A stretch of DNA of 64,000 nt from Rhizopus sp. PT2906 (Eukaryota > Mucoromycota > Mucoromycetes > Mucorales > Rhizopodaceae), in the NCBI GenBank assembly GCA_025529335.1, contig JAMYHX010000244.1:1-64000 (forward strand), written 5' to 3'. This document shows, in pieces, positions 1 to 10,618 of this stretch. The notes under the pieces are model-generated. The model was not told the origin of the DNA. It did not search any database and saw nothing but the letters and a program-made list of their open reading frames with translations. The number at the start of each line of letters is the position of its first letter. Within the stretch, counting starts at the first letter, position 1. The position numbers were made by a program, and so were the translations under genes.

Positions 1-323
1 TTTACTATGCAAAAGTTCTTAAGCTTGAAGATGCCTTGAACAACAACTATTAAAGATATACTTTGACATAAATAAACTATGCTTTTGAATCAGTAAACAA
101 TGCTTGTCTTTTTTATTTTGTATTTTTTTTACATTGTATGTGTATTATTCAGTTAACTTTGCTACTTGCGGCTGATTTACAAATGGTAAAAGCCCTGATG
201 ACTGAAAGTAAGAGTTGAAAAAGAAATAGTATTTAGTAATGCAATTAATATATGCCCTTAGAACAATGCTGAAATTCTTATACAGTGATTTGCATTTGAA
301 AATAGAAAGTTCATATTTGGTAA

Positions 324-463
324 GAGAAAATTTATGAGCAGTAGCATAAAGTAGTGCCTGAAATTTGTAACAAGTCTTGGCTTTGATGATTTCTTGAGGA
401 TATAAATACTCTGCTCGTTCTTAAGCATTTTACTATTTTTTTTTAAAAAAAAAAAATTAACCT
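324..463 (+). repeat. Promoter-like direct repeat, copy 1
   Basis: About 140 bp that recur as a diverged direct copy at 2046-2174. Both copies share the block from GAGAAAATTTATGA through GTGCCTGAAATTTGTAACA to the TATA-like GATATAAATACTCT (about 399-412 here, about 2118-2131 in copy 2). Copy 2 leads directly into a transposase ATG at 2193, so copy 1 may be the 5' end of a related element whose body is lost. Nothing coding follows this copy for about 200 bp. Confidence 0.6.
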
Positions 464-667
464 ACTTATTTTGATATTTCACAATTGTGAGTTTTTTTTT
501 TTTCATTTCTTTGTCATGGAACTTGATCTGGACTTGCTTGATTATTAATAGGTTCATTTGGTATTGTCTTTGTAAAGGATAGGTATGCTTTTCTTGATTA
601 TTAATTCAAGGATTCATAATCTGTTTACTTTTCATGATAAGAATTGTGCTAATAATGGTTTCATCAA

Positions 668-1153
668 TTAATTAATCTTCTCCTTCTCTTCAGCTGTCAA
701 TATGTAGTTTTTGTCTGTGCTTGACTGTCTTGGGCTCGATTTTGACGTTGAAGTGCTGCTTCTTGTCAAAACATCTTCGGTCTCCTCAAGATCACCAGTT
801 GGATCATCATTACTCGTTTCTTTTATGCTTGAATACGTCCTTCCACGATAGACCAGTTATCCTTGCTTGATTTAACGTCCATATTCAACATTTTAGCAAC
901 AATTTTAAAATCTGATTTCCAATCACCTTTGAAATCAGAAATAGCTTTATCTTCTTTATAAGAATCAATTATACTGTCTTGCATGTGCTTGATGAAATTC
1001 TCCCAAGTAATGGATTGTCCATTTTCAGCCAAATTCAACAGGCAAGGCGCAATTTCTTTAGATCAAACAATTAGTATTAATTATTTTTATTTTTTTAAAA
1101 AAAGAGATCTTACCGTCTTTGTATGCCCTATTTGTAACCATGTTTTGTTTCAT
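668..1153 (-). pseudogene. Frameshifted small two-exon gene, unknown function
   Basis: Reading the minus strand, an exon starts at ATG 1153 (or 1141) and ends at 1114 with GT. A TCTAAAG acceptor opens exon 2 at 1055. Joined, they give 90 residues (TWENFIKHMQDS, then DFKGDWKSDFKIVAKMLNM) and stop at 823. In a second frame, an uninterrupted hydrophilic, Ser/Thr/Glu-rich tail (GRTYSSIKETSNDD to AEEKEKIN) starts at the same point and runs to a stop at 668-670. That pattern suggests a single-base indel near 835 that cut an originally about 150-residue protein. I do not recognise the family. If the first stop is the natural one, the CDS is 823-1055 plus 1114-1153. Confidence 0.4.
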
Positions 1154-2045
1154 TATTGATAATACTTATGCTGATTTATCTTGATTGTCGATGTAGTTCG
1201 TTGTCTAGAACAGGGGCAGTTTGATTGGCTAATATAAAATGCCATCACGTCTTTATTGTCACCTCAGTCACGAAGTTAATTTCGTCACAGTAATGTTTGG
1301 TAGAAGTTTTTTTTCTTTTCTCTAGTTTCCAAAACAATGCGGCGTTATCACTGTAGGCATGTGAACGTTATTGTAGAGTAATATGGGCGTAGTCACTGTT
1401 AGTTTATGTGGGAATCGTTTTGGTGATAATTTAATGTTTCAATCAAGTAGCGTGTAATTATCTCTACTGGGTAATTTGGGCGCTACCTCTGCTGATATGT
1501 TAGTTATCTGTTATGGGTAATGCGAAGAAATGGCGCGGAACTTGTCCTTACTAAATAGTTCGGCGTCTTTTTTAAGTGTTGCACTTGCAAAACAGTCGGC
1601 ATTTTCTGCAAACTGCGTGTATGTTGATGGCTGAATCTTGCTCAGAAATAGCGTGGTTGATGTTTTTGAAAGCATTTTTTGGGATTAGTAGTACTTTCAC
1701 CTTCTCGTGGTTAATCTTGTTAGTATCAAAGTTTTTTTTCTTTAAACTTTGAGAAGCCAAGAAAAGTACTTTTATAATACATTCTTCATTGCTAAAAAAA
1801 AGTTTAGCAATGGTTCGTAATTAATAATTAATAAAATCTCATGTTTTAGCTGACATCAAAACTACCTCAATTATATAAAGCAGGGAAGACCACCCAGACT
1901 TTCAGCTCATAGTATTACTTAAACTATCCAAAAAGATAAATAACTCCCATAATTGATCTAATCATCAATATCATCATTGACAATAATTTTATTTATATGC
2001 TTGCATTTTTAATCTTCTACTGCTCATAAATTTTCTCTTTTAATA
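1154..2045. other. Intergenic, no supported gene
   Basis: AT-rich sequence with only short ORFs. A piece near 1485 reads GGGCGCTACCTCTGCTGAT and resembles part of the terminal repeat of the dispersed element at 7156-7571, so old repeat debris is likely. No gene, RNA or promoter could be supported. Confidence 0.4.
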
Positions 2046-2174
2046 GAGAAAAATTTATGAAGTGGTGCCTGAAGTTTGTAACTAGTCTTGGCTTTTTGAC
2101 TTTGATGATCTCTTGAGGATATAAATACTCTATTCGTTATTAAATATTCTATTGTATTTTTTATAAACTTAACC
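2046..2174 (+). repeat. Promoter-like direct repeat, copy 2
   Basis: Second copy of the repeat at 324-463. It carries the TATA-like GGATATAAATACTC about 60-75 bp ahead of the transposase ATG at 2193, the right place for a core promoter. It is probably the 5' flank of the transposon. Confidence 0.55.
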
Positions 2175-2192
2175 AATTTATTCTCAATTGCC

Positions 2193-3470
2193 ATGAGCAG
2201 CACAGTTAAATTTTACCATTATCTCCCCTCTGATGAATTTGCTTATGATGAAGAACTTGAGTATCAGCCAAAACAAGATGGAGCAGCTATTACGTCGTTG
2301 TACCAGATGGGAAGTATCCCAAATAATGATGGTTCGTCTGAGGATGAATGTGATGATCATTTAATACAGTTGTTATGGAAGAAGTCGACTTAGAAGCAAC
2401 ACCTTTACCCAATATGATTTGGATACCAATCAAGTACAGACCAAGAGATGTTGCTCAATTTATTTCTCTGTTGCAGAACAAAAATTACAAAGTTGCTAAA
2501 GCTGCAAAGGAAGCTAGCATTGGATTAAAAGCGGCTTATAAGTTTAATGATCAATGGAGAAAACATGAAGGAATCATCTTACCTGGTTACAAACCAGTTT
2601 CAGAAATCAAGCGTAAAGGAAATAACATAAAACTTACAGAGGAACACTCCCAATATTTAAATGAATTTGTTGAAAAGTACCCTACTTGCATCGTCAAAGA
2701 TGCTACAGAACCCCTTTGTGAGACTCTTCGTGGTTTAACAATTGACAAATCTACTTTATATCGTCACATTGCTGAAAAACTGGAATTCACTTTGACTCGC
2801 ACACAAGCAAGATTTGTAAACCGAAACTCTGATGATACGCTTAAACAACGTAGATAATTTATTGAATATATTGATGCAATGAATGATAAAACATTTTAGA
2901 AAAGATGCATTTTTGTGGACGAAAGCGGGTTCAAGAAAAGCAGGTACATCCTGTGGAATGGTCCAAGAAAGGTGAGCCTGCAGAAGTGGATGTACAAGCA
3001 GAAGGAACCAATCTGAGTACATTGAGTTGTATGTCAGCCTATGGATTGATTGCCGTTTCTCAACAAGTTCCAAAATCAAGCCGAAAAAAAAAAAAAAAAA
3101 AAAAAACTGCTACTGGTACAAAAAGAGGTTTGCCTCAGGGAACAAATTCATTTCACTTCACATTGTTTGTAGAAGAAATTGATTCTGTTTTGAATAAGCT
3201 TGGATTGAAGAATATGCACACTGTTATGGACAACGCAGCTATTCACAAAACATCAGAAGTCCTGAGAGCAATTAGGGATAGCGGACATTATGCTTTATTT
3301 TTATCTCCTTACTCGCCAATGTTAAATCCTATCGAAGAATGTTAGGCAAAAATTAAGTCAGTAGTACGCAAAACTCCACTTGCAATGAATGAAATGATTG
3401 CTGATAGAATAGAAGAAGCAGCAAAGATAGTTACAGCAAAAAACTGTGGAGGTTGGATTCGTCAATCCTA
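2193..3470 (+). pseudogene. Decayed IS630/Tc1-mariner-type transposase
   Basis: Pieces of one DDE transposase are spread over several frames. An acidic N-terminal part starts at 2193. A helix-turn-helix-like part at 2375-2857 contains KYRPRDVAQFISLLQ and YKVAKAAKEASIGLKAAY. The catalytic part has FVDESGF near 2912 (first Asp), HTVMDNAAIHKT near 3220 (second Asp), and LSPYSPMLNPIEEC followed by a stop at 3343 and then AKIKSVVRKTP (Glu). That stop sits where the family has Trp, consistent with TGG to TAG. Other lesions are stops at about 2855 and 2899, a frameshift near 2940 and a 23-A tract at 3084-3106 encoding a Lys run. The C-terminal GGWIRQS matches the CGWIKHS tail of the remnant at 43748-44759. 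It cannot make an active enzyme. Confidence 0.85.
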
Positions 3471-4614
3471 AAGACAATTTCCAAAATGTCCTCTTACCAA
3501 AAACAAAATGTCTATTTCTATTTCCCAAAGATTCTATTTTCAAACACAAATCACTGTACATGATTTATATAAGCAGTAGTCTTCAGACCAAACACTGCTT
3601 TCTCTGCTCAACACGTTCATCTGATGTGTTCGTTGCCTCTACAACAAAAATAAAGCTGCAAGAGGCAATTGACGAGATGGAAATGCCCTGTAATATTATA
3701 TGTTTCAAAATAAATGCAATACCTTAAGTGGTCGACTTGTTATTACATAAACAAACATGAGTTTTGGCTCATTATTAAAAGGTTTATTCTTCTGTTATTT
3801 TTTAATATTTTTATATTTTTTCTTGTCAAAGAAGCTTGAGAGTAACAGTAGAATTGGTTGAAGAGCAAAAAAAAAAAAAAAAAGTAGTATACACCTGTCG
3901 TGCTTGTATGGTAATCACTTGTAGAGAGTTAAGTACAAGCTTTCGAAAGATGACAACTACGCAACCCACATCAGAAGGAACGTTACCAAAGATGTAGGGC
4001 CAATGAACCTTCCAAATACGTTGTATTATTGGGGAAACCAGTACGTCAGGATTAATGAGAAATGAACAGTGGAATCGCAAAAGAAAACTCGCAGTAGACT
4101 AGTGCTTTGTGGAAGTCAGTGACGGTTAAGAGAAAGCTTAGAGAGGCATTTGAAGTGATGAACAGGATAATTTTGTTTTACCAAAGAGGCGGAAAGAGGA
4201 GGGGAGAAATAAATAGGTTATTCTATTGAATGTCGATAACTTTCCATGTTCCTGAGAGTCTTTCTTTAATAACCGACCAGTTGAAATAGCTTGTTTATTA
4301 CTTGGCTCATTGGTTTAAGAGCAACATCAAGCTTTTAGTGAGATGCTTTTCGGTAAAGCAACTAAATAAAATTATCTTTTATGACCAAACAAGTAAGCTA
4401 GTACATTTTGTTTTTGGGCCAAGTTATTGTTCTACCATAGATCATGAAAGATTGCTTTTTATTTACCACTGCAGCTCAATTTTCAGAGCGAACCAGAGCA
4501 CTCGATGAACAAGCCACTGGGACAACTTATCCTCTTTGCTAATTTGAAAGCTCGGCTAATCTTTCTCTATCTTTCTCTCTTTTTTTCTTTTCCTTACTGC
4601 AAAGTAAATAGAAT
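3471..4614. other. Intergenic, no supported gene
   Basis: Presumably the 3' part of the decayed transposon followed by the SOF1 5' flank. A 17-A run lies near 3867. Short ORFs on either strand show no recognisable motif. I found no clear terminal inverted repeat partner for the transposase. Confidence 0.4.
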
Positions 4615-6045
4615 ATGGTAACTCAACTATTGCTTACATCCTGTATGTAAAAGGCTGACATAAAGTGTATAGAAAGTCAAAGTCTTATCTCGATCGTCCA
4701 ATGATTACGTTCGTGAACGTGTAGAAGATATCCATAAAGTCCAAAGAAATTATGATCCTGCTTCACATCCATTTGAAAAAGGAAGAGAATACACAAGAGC
4801 ATTGAACGCAGTAAAACTTGAAAGAATGTTTGCCAAGCCCTTTATTGCATCCATGGAAGGACATATTGATGGTGTCTATGCCATGGCAAAACATCCTTCA
4901 AGGCTTAATTCAATGATTTCAGGAAGTGGCGACGGTGAGATTCGTATATGGGAAATATCTGAACAAAAGACGACATGGAGAGTACAAGGACACAGAGGAC
5001 TTGTGAGCGGCGTATGTGCTGGAATTTCAGACGGACAGTTTTTATCATGTTCTACAGACAAGACAATCAAGATTTGGGGTGAAGACACAGAGGCGATCGA
5101 GACATACACAGGAAAACACGCATTCACAGGATTATCACATCACCGTTCAGAGGCGCTCTTTGCTACCTCAGGAGGAACAGTTGAAGTTTGGGATGAGAAT
5201 CGATCAGAACCTATTCACGATTTTGCCTGGGGAGCAGACTCATATCAGACAGTCAAATTCAATATGGTACAACAAAACATCTTTGCTTCTTGTGGTACAG
5301 ATCGTACGATTGTTCTTTACGATTTAAGATCAAGCAAACCAGTGTCGAAATTGGTGATGACGTTGAAAACAAACGCTATTTGCTGGAATCCCCTGGAAGC
5401 ATACATTTTTAGTACAGCTAGCGAAGACCATAACGCATATACCTTTGACATGAGAAACATGACATCTGCTACAAATGTGATGAAAGATCATGTGTCGGCA
5501 GTGTAAGTTAGATTTTTGAACAATAGAAGAGCGCAGTACTGATTTATATTGTGTATAGTATGGATATCGACTATTCACCCACAGGTCAAGAAATTGTAAC
5601 AGGTTCATATGACCGAACTATTCGCTTATACAATGTTGGACAAGGACATAGTCGAGACTGTTACCACACCAAACGAATGCAAAGAATCTTTGCTGTTCAA
5701 TTCTCTATGGACAGCAAGTACATCCTCTCAGGTTCAGACGACGGCAATATTCGTCTCTGGAAGGCACATGCTTCTGAAAAGTTGGGTGTTAATGACTGGC
5801 GTGAGAAGAATAAGCTTGAGTACAGTGCTAAGCTTAAAGAAAGATATGGTCACTTGCAAGAAATTCGTAGAATTGATAAACATAGAAGAACTCCAAAGGA
5901 TATTAAGGTGGCTGATGCACGAAAGAAGGAAATGATTGCAGCTGAAAAGAGAAAGGAAGAGCGCAGACGTAAGCACTTGAAGAAGGGAGAAGAAGTTAAG
6001 AATGTCCCTGAAAGACAAAAGAGCATCGTGGGCGTTGCAAAATAA
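4615..6045 (+). CDS. SOF1: SOF1/DCAF13 WD40 protein (U3 snoRNP, ribosome biogenesis)
   Basis: Nucleolar WD-repeat protein of the small-subunit processome, needed with U3 snoRNA for 18S rRNA maturation. CDS join(4615..4617, 4673..5502, 5559..6045), 439 residues, close to the usual 440-445 of the family. Exon 1 is only the start codon: ATG, then GTAACT and a 55-nt intron ending TATAG, giving M-KVKVLSRSSNDYVRE. This reproduces the conserved N-terminus KVK(M/V)LSR..DDYVRE. Then come NYDPASHPFEKGREYTRALN, WD repeats (for example SGSGDGEIRIWE, SCSTDKTIKIW, TGSYDRTIRLYN, SGSDDGNIRLWK) and the diagnostic basic Sof1 tail EKLEYSAKLKERYGHL through RRTPKDIK. The second intron (5503-5558) splits the Val of HVSAV-MDIDYSPTG. 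No disabling change seen. Confidence 0.96.
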
Positions 6046-7155
6046 TAACTTATTTGTATAAAAAATGATTTTTGTAATATATTTAATGAAACGTTGGATT
6101 TTAGACAAGCTTATTTTACATTTTGTGTCTCAATTTCGGGATTTTAGTTCATACACCCTTTCTGTAACTTTCAAAGACGTCCTGTTTGTTTGATCAATTC
6201 GTATATTTCTTTACGTGTTCAATCTTATGACCATGCATGACTGCTATACAGCATTCACGGCGCTAATTTACTCACGATGAATCTCAAACCTGTATTGGGG
6301 CACGCGTCGATTTGCGTTGATACTTAAGGAGGCTCTTTATTCAAATACTTAGGGAGACCATTAATACCAAAGTTGACGGAAAGGGAACAAAAAATTCGGC
6401 ACTAGCTCTTCGAGCCGCGCCTTATTTATTCGAAATAATACAAAATAAAATAAACATCATACTTCTTTATCCTTTTTAAGGCATGCAAAGCAATTGTCTG
6501 TCGTGCCTAAGTCGATGCTTGTTGGCTCCATTCCGACTCCAACGTGGTGCGTTTCTCCGTAGTGGAAAAAATTGAGTTTGCGATTGCTGTGCTTTAAAGA
6601 TCTCTGTCTGTTGTCTTGTAATAATATTTTTCAAATGCATCGCTCCTCAACCCGCATGTTGCCTTACCGACTGAACATTGTGACCTTAACTCACTGCTTT
6701 AGTACTTGAAACTGCCCTCATTGAATGAGGTTTGTATTTGTCTGTGTCGATACTGTATAATAACATTTATTACTGTCAATTATATTAAAGTTAAACTTGG
6801 GCCTACTTATGAATTTATCTTTGATTACGAATAGATCTCGAAACAGAACCGTGTTGTTTTCACTACTATCCGTCACAATTACCCTTTTAGCGTCTGGGGC
6901 ATTCAAAAGGCTGGCTTTTGATGATCTGAGCCACTTTCTCAAACTGTTTGCGTTTTTCTTATCAAATAAATCGGAGTACTCCCATGACAAAGCTAGTATA
7001 TCCTTCATTTTGACTTTCCTCATTCATATGCCTCTTGATTTACTGGATCACAAAGAAGGTATACTGAATTTATGAAGTCAATTACTTGAGCATAGTTAAC
7101 TACACAAATTAGAATTGGGTACTGCTGCTTTAAAAAGAAATAAAAGGTTTTTACC
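6046..7155. other. Intergenic with one weak antisense ORF
   Basis: No supported gene. A 101-residue minus-strand ORF at 6718-7023 (MRKVKMKDILALSWEYSDL...) is lysine/asparagine-rich and unrecognised. A competing frame just upstream also looks coding-like, so this may be decayed repeat sequence. No tRNA or rRNA signature was found. Confidence 0.35.
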
Positions 7156-7571
7156 AAGGGAAACACTACATGCACCAGAAAATGCACCAGAAATTAGACT
7201 AATACTACGGGCGCTACCTCTACTCATTACCTATGATGTCAACCAGCAAAACCTTTGAATGTGTGGCGTCACGCTAAATATGACTTTATGAAGTTACCGT
7301 CTTGAATTGGTTCTTTTCAAAAAGAAAGAGAGAGATAAAAAAAGAAAAGTTATTTTTATATTCTAGTTTTATGTTGTCAGTTTGATCAACCAAGGCCACC
7401 TATGATAGGTTCGTATTTTATATCAAAGAGTGAACTGGATAGCCTTAGGGTACGCAGAGATTTTGGTAGTGTAAAGTTGTAAAGTGACAACATAGGTAAC
7501 GCCCCAAGGAAGCGCTCGTAGTATTAGCCTATTTTCTAGTGCATTTTCTGGTGCATATAATGTTTCCCTTT
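7156..7571. mobile_element. MITE-like element with long terminal inverted repeats, copy A
   Basis: About 416 bp bounded by inverted repeats of roughly 85 bp: left 7156-7241 starting AAGGGAAACACTACATGCACC, right 7488-7571, whose complement starts AAGGGAAACATTATATGCACC. Both arms contain ATGCACCAGAAAATGCAC, a CTAATACTACG block and CCTATG(A/T)TGTCA. No transposase is inside. The interior (7360-7490) matches the interior of a second element at 30889-31302 in the opposite orientation, sharing GTTGATCAAA(T/C)TGACAACAT and AGTTCACTCTTTGATAT. A clear target-site duplication was not found. Confidence 0.7.
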
Positions 7572-7943
7572 CTTCGATATTACCTAAATCCCATTTTGGA
7601 AGCAATCTCACCTGTCGTTAACCCAACATACTGTATGCTCAAAAGTGGGTCATGTATATCGAACTCCGGTCATTGCGAAACATCAATGCTTCGGTCCAAA
7701 AACAAGTGGATTGCCGACCTTTGAGGCTGAACGGGCTAACAGTTGGAATATTATTGAGAATCATGTCATATTAGTTGTCTCTTTTAGTCTCTTTTTATAC
7801 AGAAAAACTGATACAACAATCTAAAAACTTAGGGGATATCAAAACTACTTTATATTTTATTCTATGCCTTTGAGACGAGGAGAAATGGGTGGATAATGTG
7901 GCCAGCACTAATGTAGAAGAAAGGATCTGCCCTAAATCAAGTG
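7572..7943. other. Intergenic, MET8 3' flank
   Basis: Short AT-rich spacer between the MITE-like element and the MET8 stop codon. Nothing recognisable. Confidence 0.4.
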
Positions 7944-8687
7944 TTACAAAGCTTTTCTTGACAAGATACTTTCAACAGAGGGAACACTGCCAATCAAAAA
8001 GTGTTTACGAAGCTCTTCAAAGACGGCAGCCTCTTGCTCCTCATCTACTTCGTTCAACCTAGCCATGCCATCTAATCCCCACTTTTCACAAAGTAGTGTA
8101 ATCCACGTCATACGTTTTCCAGAGTTTTTCATGCTGGGTTCCCACTCTTTCACCTTTGCACGAAGCCTGCCCATCTTTTCGATCACACTACCCATATTCG
8201 GAGGTAAACTCTTGGCTGCTTCGACACGAATCATGTTGGCAAGTTTAGGTCCTTGTCCATTCGTCGATACGGCAAGCTGAAGAGGGCCATCACGGTGCTG
8301 ACTCATAAAATAGAAATCACAGAGTGGTGGTACGTCTGCGACGTTCACGGGAATACGTCGTTCGCGACACAACTGACCAATACGTAATGATTCCTCGTGA
8401 TCATCCAAGGCTGTCAGGCACATATCAACTTGATCGAGATCTTGATCTATAAACTTGCGATTGATCCAGTCTACTTCCTTGTTTTCTATACGATATCGTA
8501 CTTCCTCAACTAAACCTGATTCTGGGCATACCACTGTGACATGAGCGTCTGCCATCTTGAGCGAGATAATACGTTGTGCAGCGACATTGCCTCCTCCAAC
8601 AATAATTACTTTCTTGTTGGCTATTTGATAAGCGACAATAAGTGAGCCGCCTCCTTGAATAGGTTCATATTTTTTGGAATGAGCCAT
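7944..8687 (-). CDS. MET8: Precorrin-2 dehydrogenase / sirohydrochlorin ferrochelatase (Met8)
   Basis: Intronless, 247 residues, close to yeast Met8p. It catalyses the last two steps of siroheme synthesis, NAD-dependent oxidation of precorrin-2 and iron insertion, supplying the cofactor of sulfite reductase. Residues about 15-50 form the Rossmann segment with the NAD-binding glycines: AYQIANKKVIIVGGGNVAAQR. Then CLTALDDHEESLRIGQLCRE and RRIPVNVADVPPLCDFYF, where the catalytic Asp region lies. GPLQLAVSTNGQGPKLANMIR matches the family substrate-binding stretch. The C-terminal helical domain (MTWITLLCEKWGLDGMARLNEVD) is present. ATG at 8687 is the first in frame after the 5' flank. It diverges from the TPX2-like gene with about 575 bp between. 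Confidence 0.93.
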   Translation of the reverse strand: MAHSKKYEPIQGGGSLIVAYQIANKKVIIVGGGNVAAQRIISLKMADAHVTVVCPESGLVEEVRYRIENKEVDWINRKFIDQDLDQVDMCLTALDDHEESLRIGQLCRERRIPVNVADVPPLCDFYFMSQHRDGPLQLAVSTNGQGPKLANMIRVEAAKSLPPNMGSVIEKMGRLRAKVKEWEPSMKNSGKRMTWITLLCEKWGLDGMARLNEVDEEQEAAVFEELRKHFLIGSVPSVESILSRKAL

Positions 8688-9262
8688 AAAGAAAAAAGTG
8701 AGAGAGAGACCAGCTACAGTGTTTCTACTTCAAATTCAGACGACATTAGTTTTTTAGACGAATCAAAATGTAACTTTAGACGAACTGCTTACCTTTTTTG
8801 GGTAAACCGTAAAAAGGAAATTCAGAAAAGAAGTGAGACTAATAGAGATAATTGTTCGGGCTTTTTCTTTTGCCTGTAATAATCTAAATTCCTTTTGCAA
8901 GGAAAGCCGTGCTTAATACGGCGATTTGTGAATTAAATATGAGTCTAACCTCTGGAATAAGCTTCCGGCCAACTCAGGTCTTTCCAGATTGCAAAAGAGA
9001 TTTTCATCATATTCTTTGCCGTGTTAACATCGCGTTGTCATAATATATTACATGTTTTACAGACAAGTACACTATTGCCTTTGACGCCACTCACATTATC
9101 CAAAGTATTAGCTTCACATCAACACAATTTCTTAAGATTTTGAACTCATCAATTGGCACAACAAGAAGGCCACCAGCAGCTGCAAGTGAGTGACGCCTTT
9201 TTTTGTATCACGCTTTCTCCTTTTAATTTGTGATCAATGCCCTTTCTTTTTTTTTATTCAAA
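8688..9262. other. Divergent intergenic region between MET8 and the TPX2-like gene
   Basis: Holds both 5' flanks. A short stretch near 8945-9005 in the plus frame (SNLWNKLPANSGLSRLQKRF) resembles the tails of LINE proteins but is too short to call. A pyrimidine-rich tract precedes the ATG at 9263. Confidence 0.35.
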
Positions 9263-10618
9263 ATGGTTTTCACTAGCGATGATGATTCAATATGGGAGTT
9301 TGATGCACCAAAATTCTGGAATTTTACAGAAGAGACGGAACAAGAGTTACCCTCTGACTCATGGTTTTGTAAATACTGTTTAAAAAAAAAAAAAAAACGT
9401 TATTGTTACAATCTAACAGTTATTTTAAACGTAGCTGAGAAGACTGTCTCTGGCCCTTCCTATCCACCTCATTTTTATCCGCCTACACCTGAAGCTTACA
9501 CTAACCGTCAGACGCCTGCTATACCTAGAGAGAGATCGCTAGACCCATCAAGCTCATACAGCAAGAAAAATGAGCCTATAACACAAAAGACGAGTTATGA
9601 CCCATTATTGTCTGCTCCCAGCAGCAAAAAGAGACCTTTTGGAAATGATAAAAACCAACAAGACATAAAACTAGATGCATCCAGAAAGCAAAAGATAACT
9701 AGTAATGTCTTTAGTCGTCTGGCTCAATCAAATACGATAGCTTCTATAAGTAAAATGGCCAAACCGCCAGACATGAAATATCAAGCAAAGCTTAATCACA
9801 GGAATACGACAGCTGTTACAAAAAAGCCAATCACCAACAAGAAGAATCCCACCGCTATCACGTCTGCCACAACTACTTCAAGAAAGCCCTATTCAAAGCA
9901 ATCAGAGTTCGTATACAAGCGCGTGGAAAAACTCACAGGGATAGATGACCCCTTCAGCACTGAAACCAACACTACAGTTGCAACAGTACAAGAAAGCTCA
10001 ACAACCCATCAGAAGCAACCCCCCAGACAAGAACCGATATCTAGCACAAGTCATGTCAGTTCCAATCAGGATAAGAAAGATGATACCCCACTTCCTCCAC
10101 ATATGCCATTTACGCCGCCTCGTCAGATAATTCCTGACTGGTTTTTCTTCAACTCCCCTGAAAAGGCTACAATAGCAGCTATTAAAGACTCACCAAGAAA
10201 AGAATCCCCATCCTTTATCAAAGATCAAACATCCCCATCGCCGCAAAGCAAAGAAAAGAAAACAAAGGTGCCCATGTTTATACAGAAGAATCCATTTCTT
10301 GAAGAATCTCCTTCTGTAAAAAAAGCAACTAACCTACCAGTCCCACCAAGATACACAAAACTTAGTACGACTGGTAGATATTTGAATATTGACAATGAGC
10401 CAGAAGAGCCACCGCAATCAATTGAACATATAAAAAGCCCTTTTGAAGTTGCTGAAAAAGAAGACATTCGACACATAAGACATCGACGAATTATTGAAGA
10501 TCTAAGAAGAAGAATATACAAGAAAGATCCTCGCCATATAAGGCACAAAAAAATCATTGAGGACTTAAGGTTAAAGGTGGCAAAGGCAGTAAGAGAAGCT
10601 GCAGAAAAAAACAAGTAG
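9263..10618 (+). CDS. TPX2-like protein with Aurora-A-binding N-terminus
   Basis: CDS join(9263..9368, 9435..10618), 429 residues. The N-terminus reads SIWEFDAPKFWNFTEETE, then SDSWF, then SEKTV after a 66-nt intron ending ACGTAG. This order matches the animal TPX2 Aurora-A-binding segment (aromatic-x-Y/F-DAP-x-x-F-x-NF, later DSWF-EK). Splicing removes an A-run that would otherwise encode polylysine. The middle is basic and disordered, with KVPMFIQKNPFLEESP and many Pro/Ser. The C-terminus carries a tandem repeat, DIRHIRHRRIIEDLRRRIYKK then DPRHIRHKKIIEDLRLKVAK, predicted helical. TPX2 activates Aurora kinase and nucleates spindle microtubules. I do not see the long C-terminal TPX2 module, so this is a short or divergent member; the assignment rests mainly on the first 45 residues. 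Confidence 0.55.
   Translation: MVFTSDDDSIWEFDAPKFWNFTEETEQELPSDSWFCKYCLKKKKKRYCYNLTVILNVAEKTVSGPSYPPHFYPPTPEAYTNRQTPAIPRERSLDPSSSYSKKNEPITQKTSYDPLLSAPSSKKRPFGNDKNQQDIKLDASRKQKITSNVFSRLAQSNTIASISKMAKPPDMKYQAKLNHRNTTAVTKKPITNKKNPTAITSATTTSRKPYSKQSEFVYKRVEKLTGIDDPFSTETNTTVATVQESSTTHQKQPPRQEPISSTSHVSSNQDKKDDTPLPPHMPFTPPRQIIPDWFFFNSPEKATIAAIKDSPRKESPSFIKDQTSPSPQSKEKKTKVPMFIQKNPFLEESPSVKKATNLPVPPRYTKLSTTGRYLNIDNEPEEPPQSIEHIKSPFEVAEKEDIRHIRHRRIIEDLRRRIYKKDPRHIRHKKIIEDLRLKVAKAVREAAEKNK

Noticed and set aside
9230..9262. Upstream start for the TPX2-like gene
   Set aside because: The 33-nt extension is non-conserved; MVFTSDDDSIWEFDAP fits the family better.
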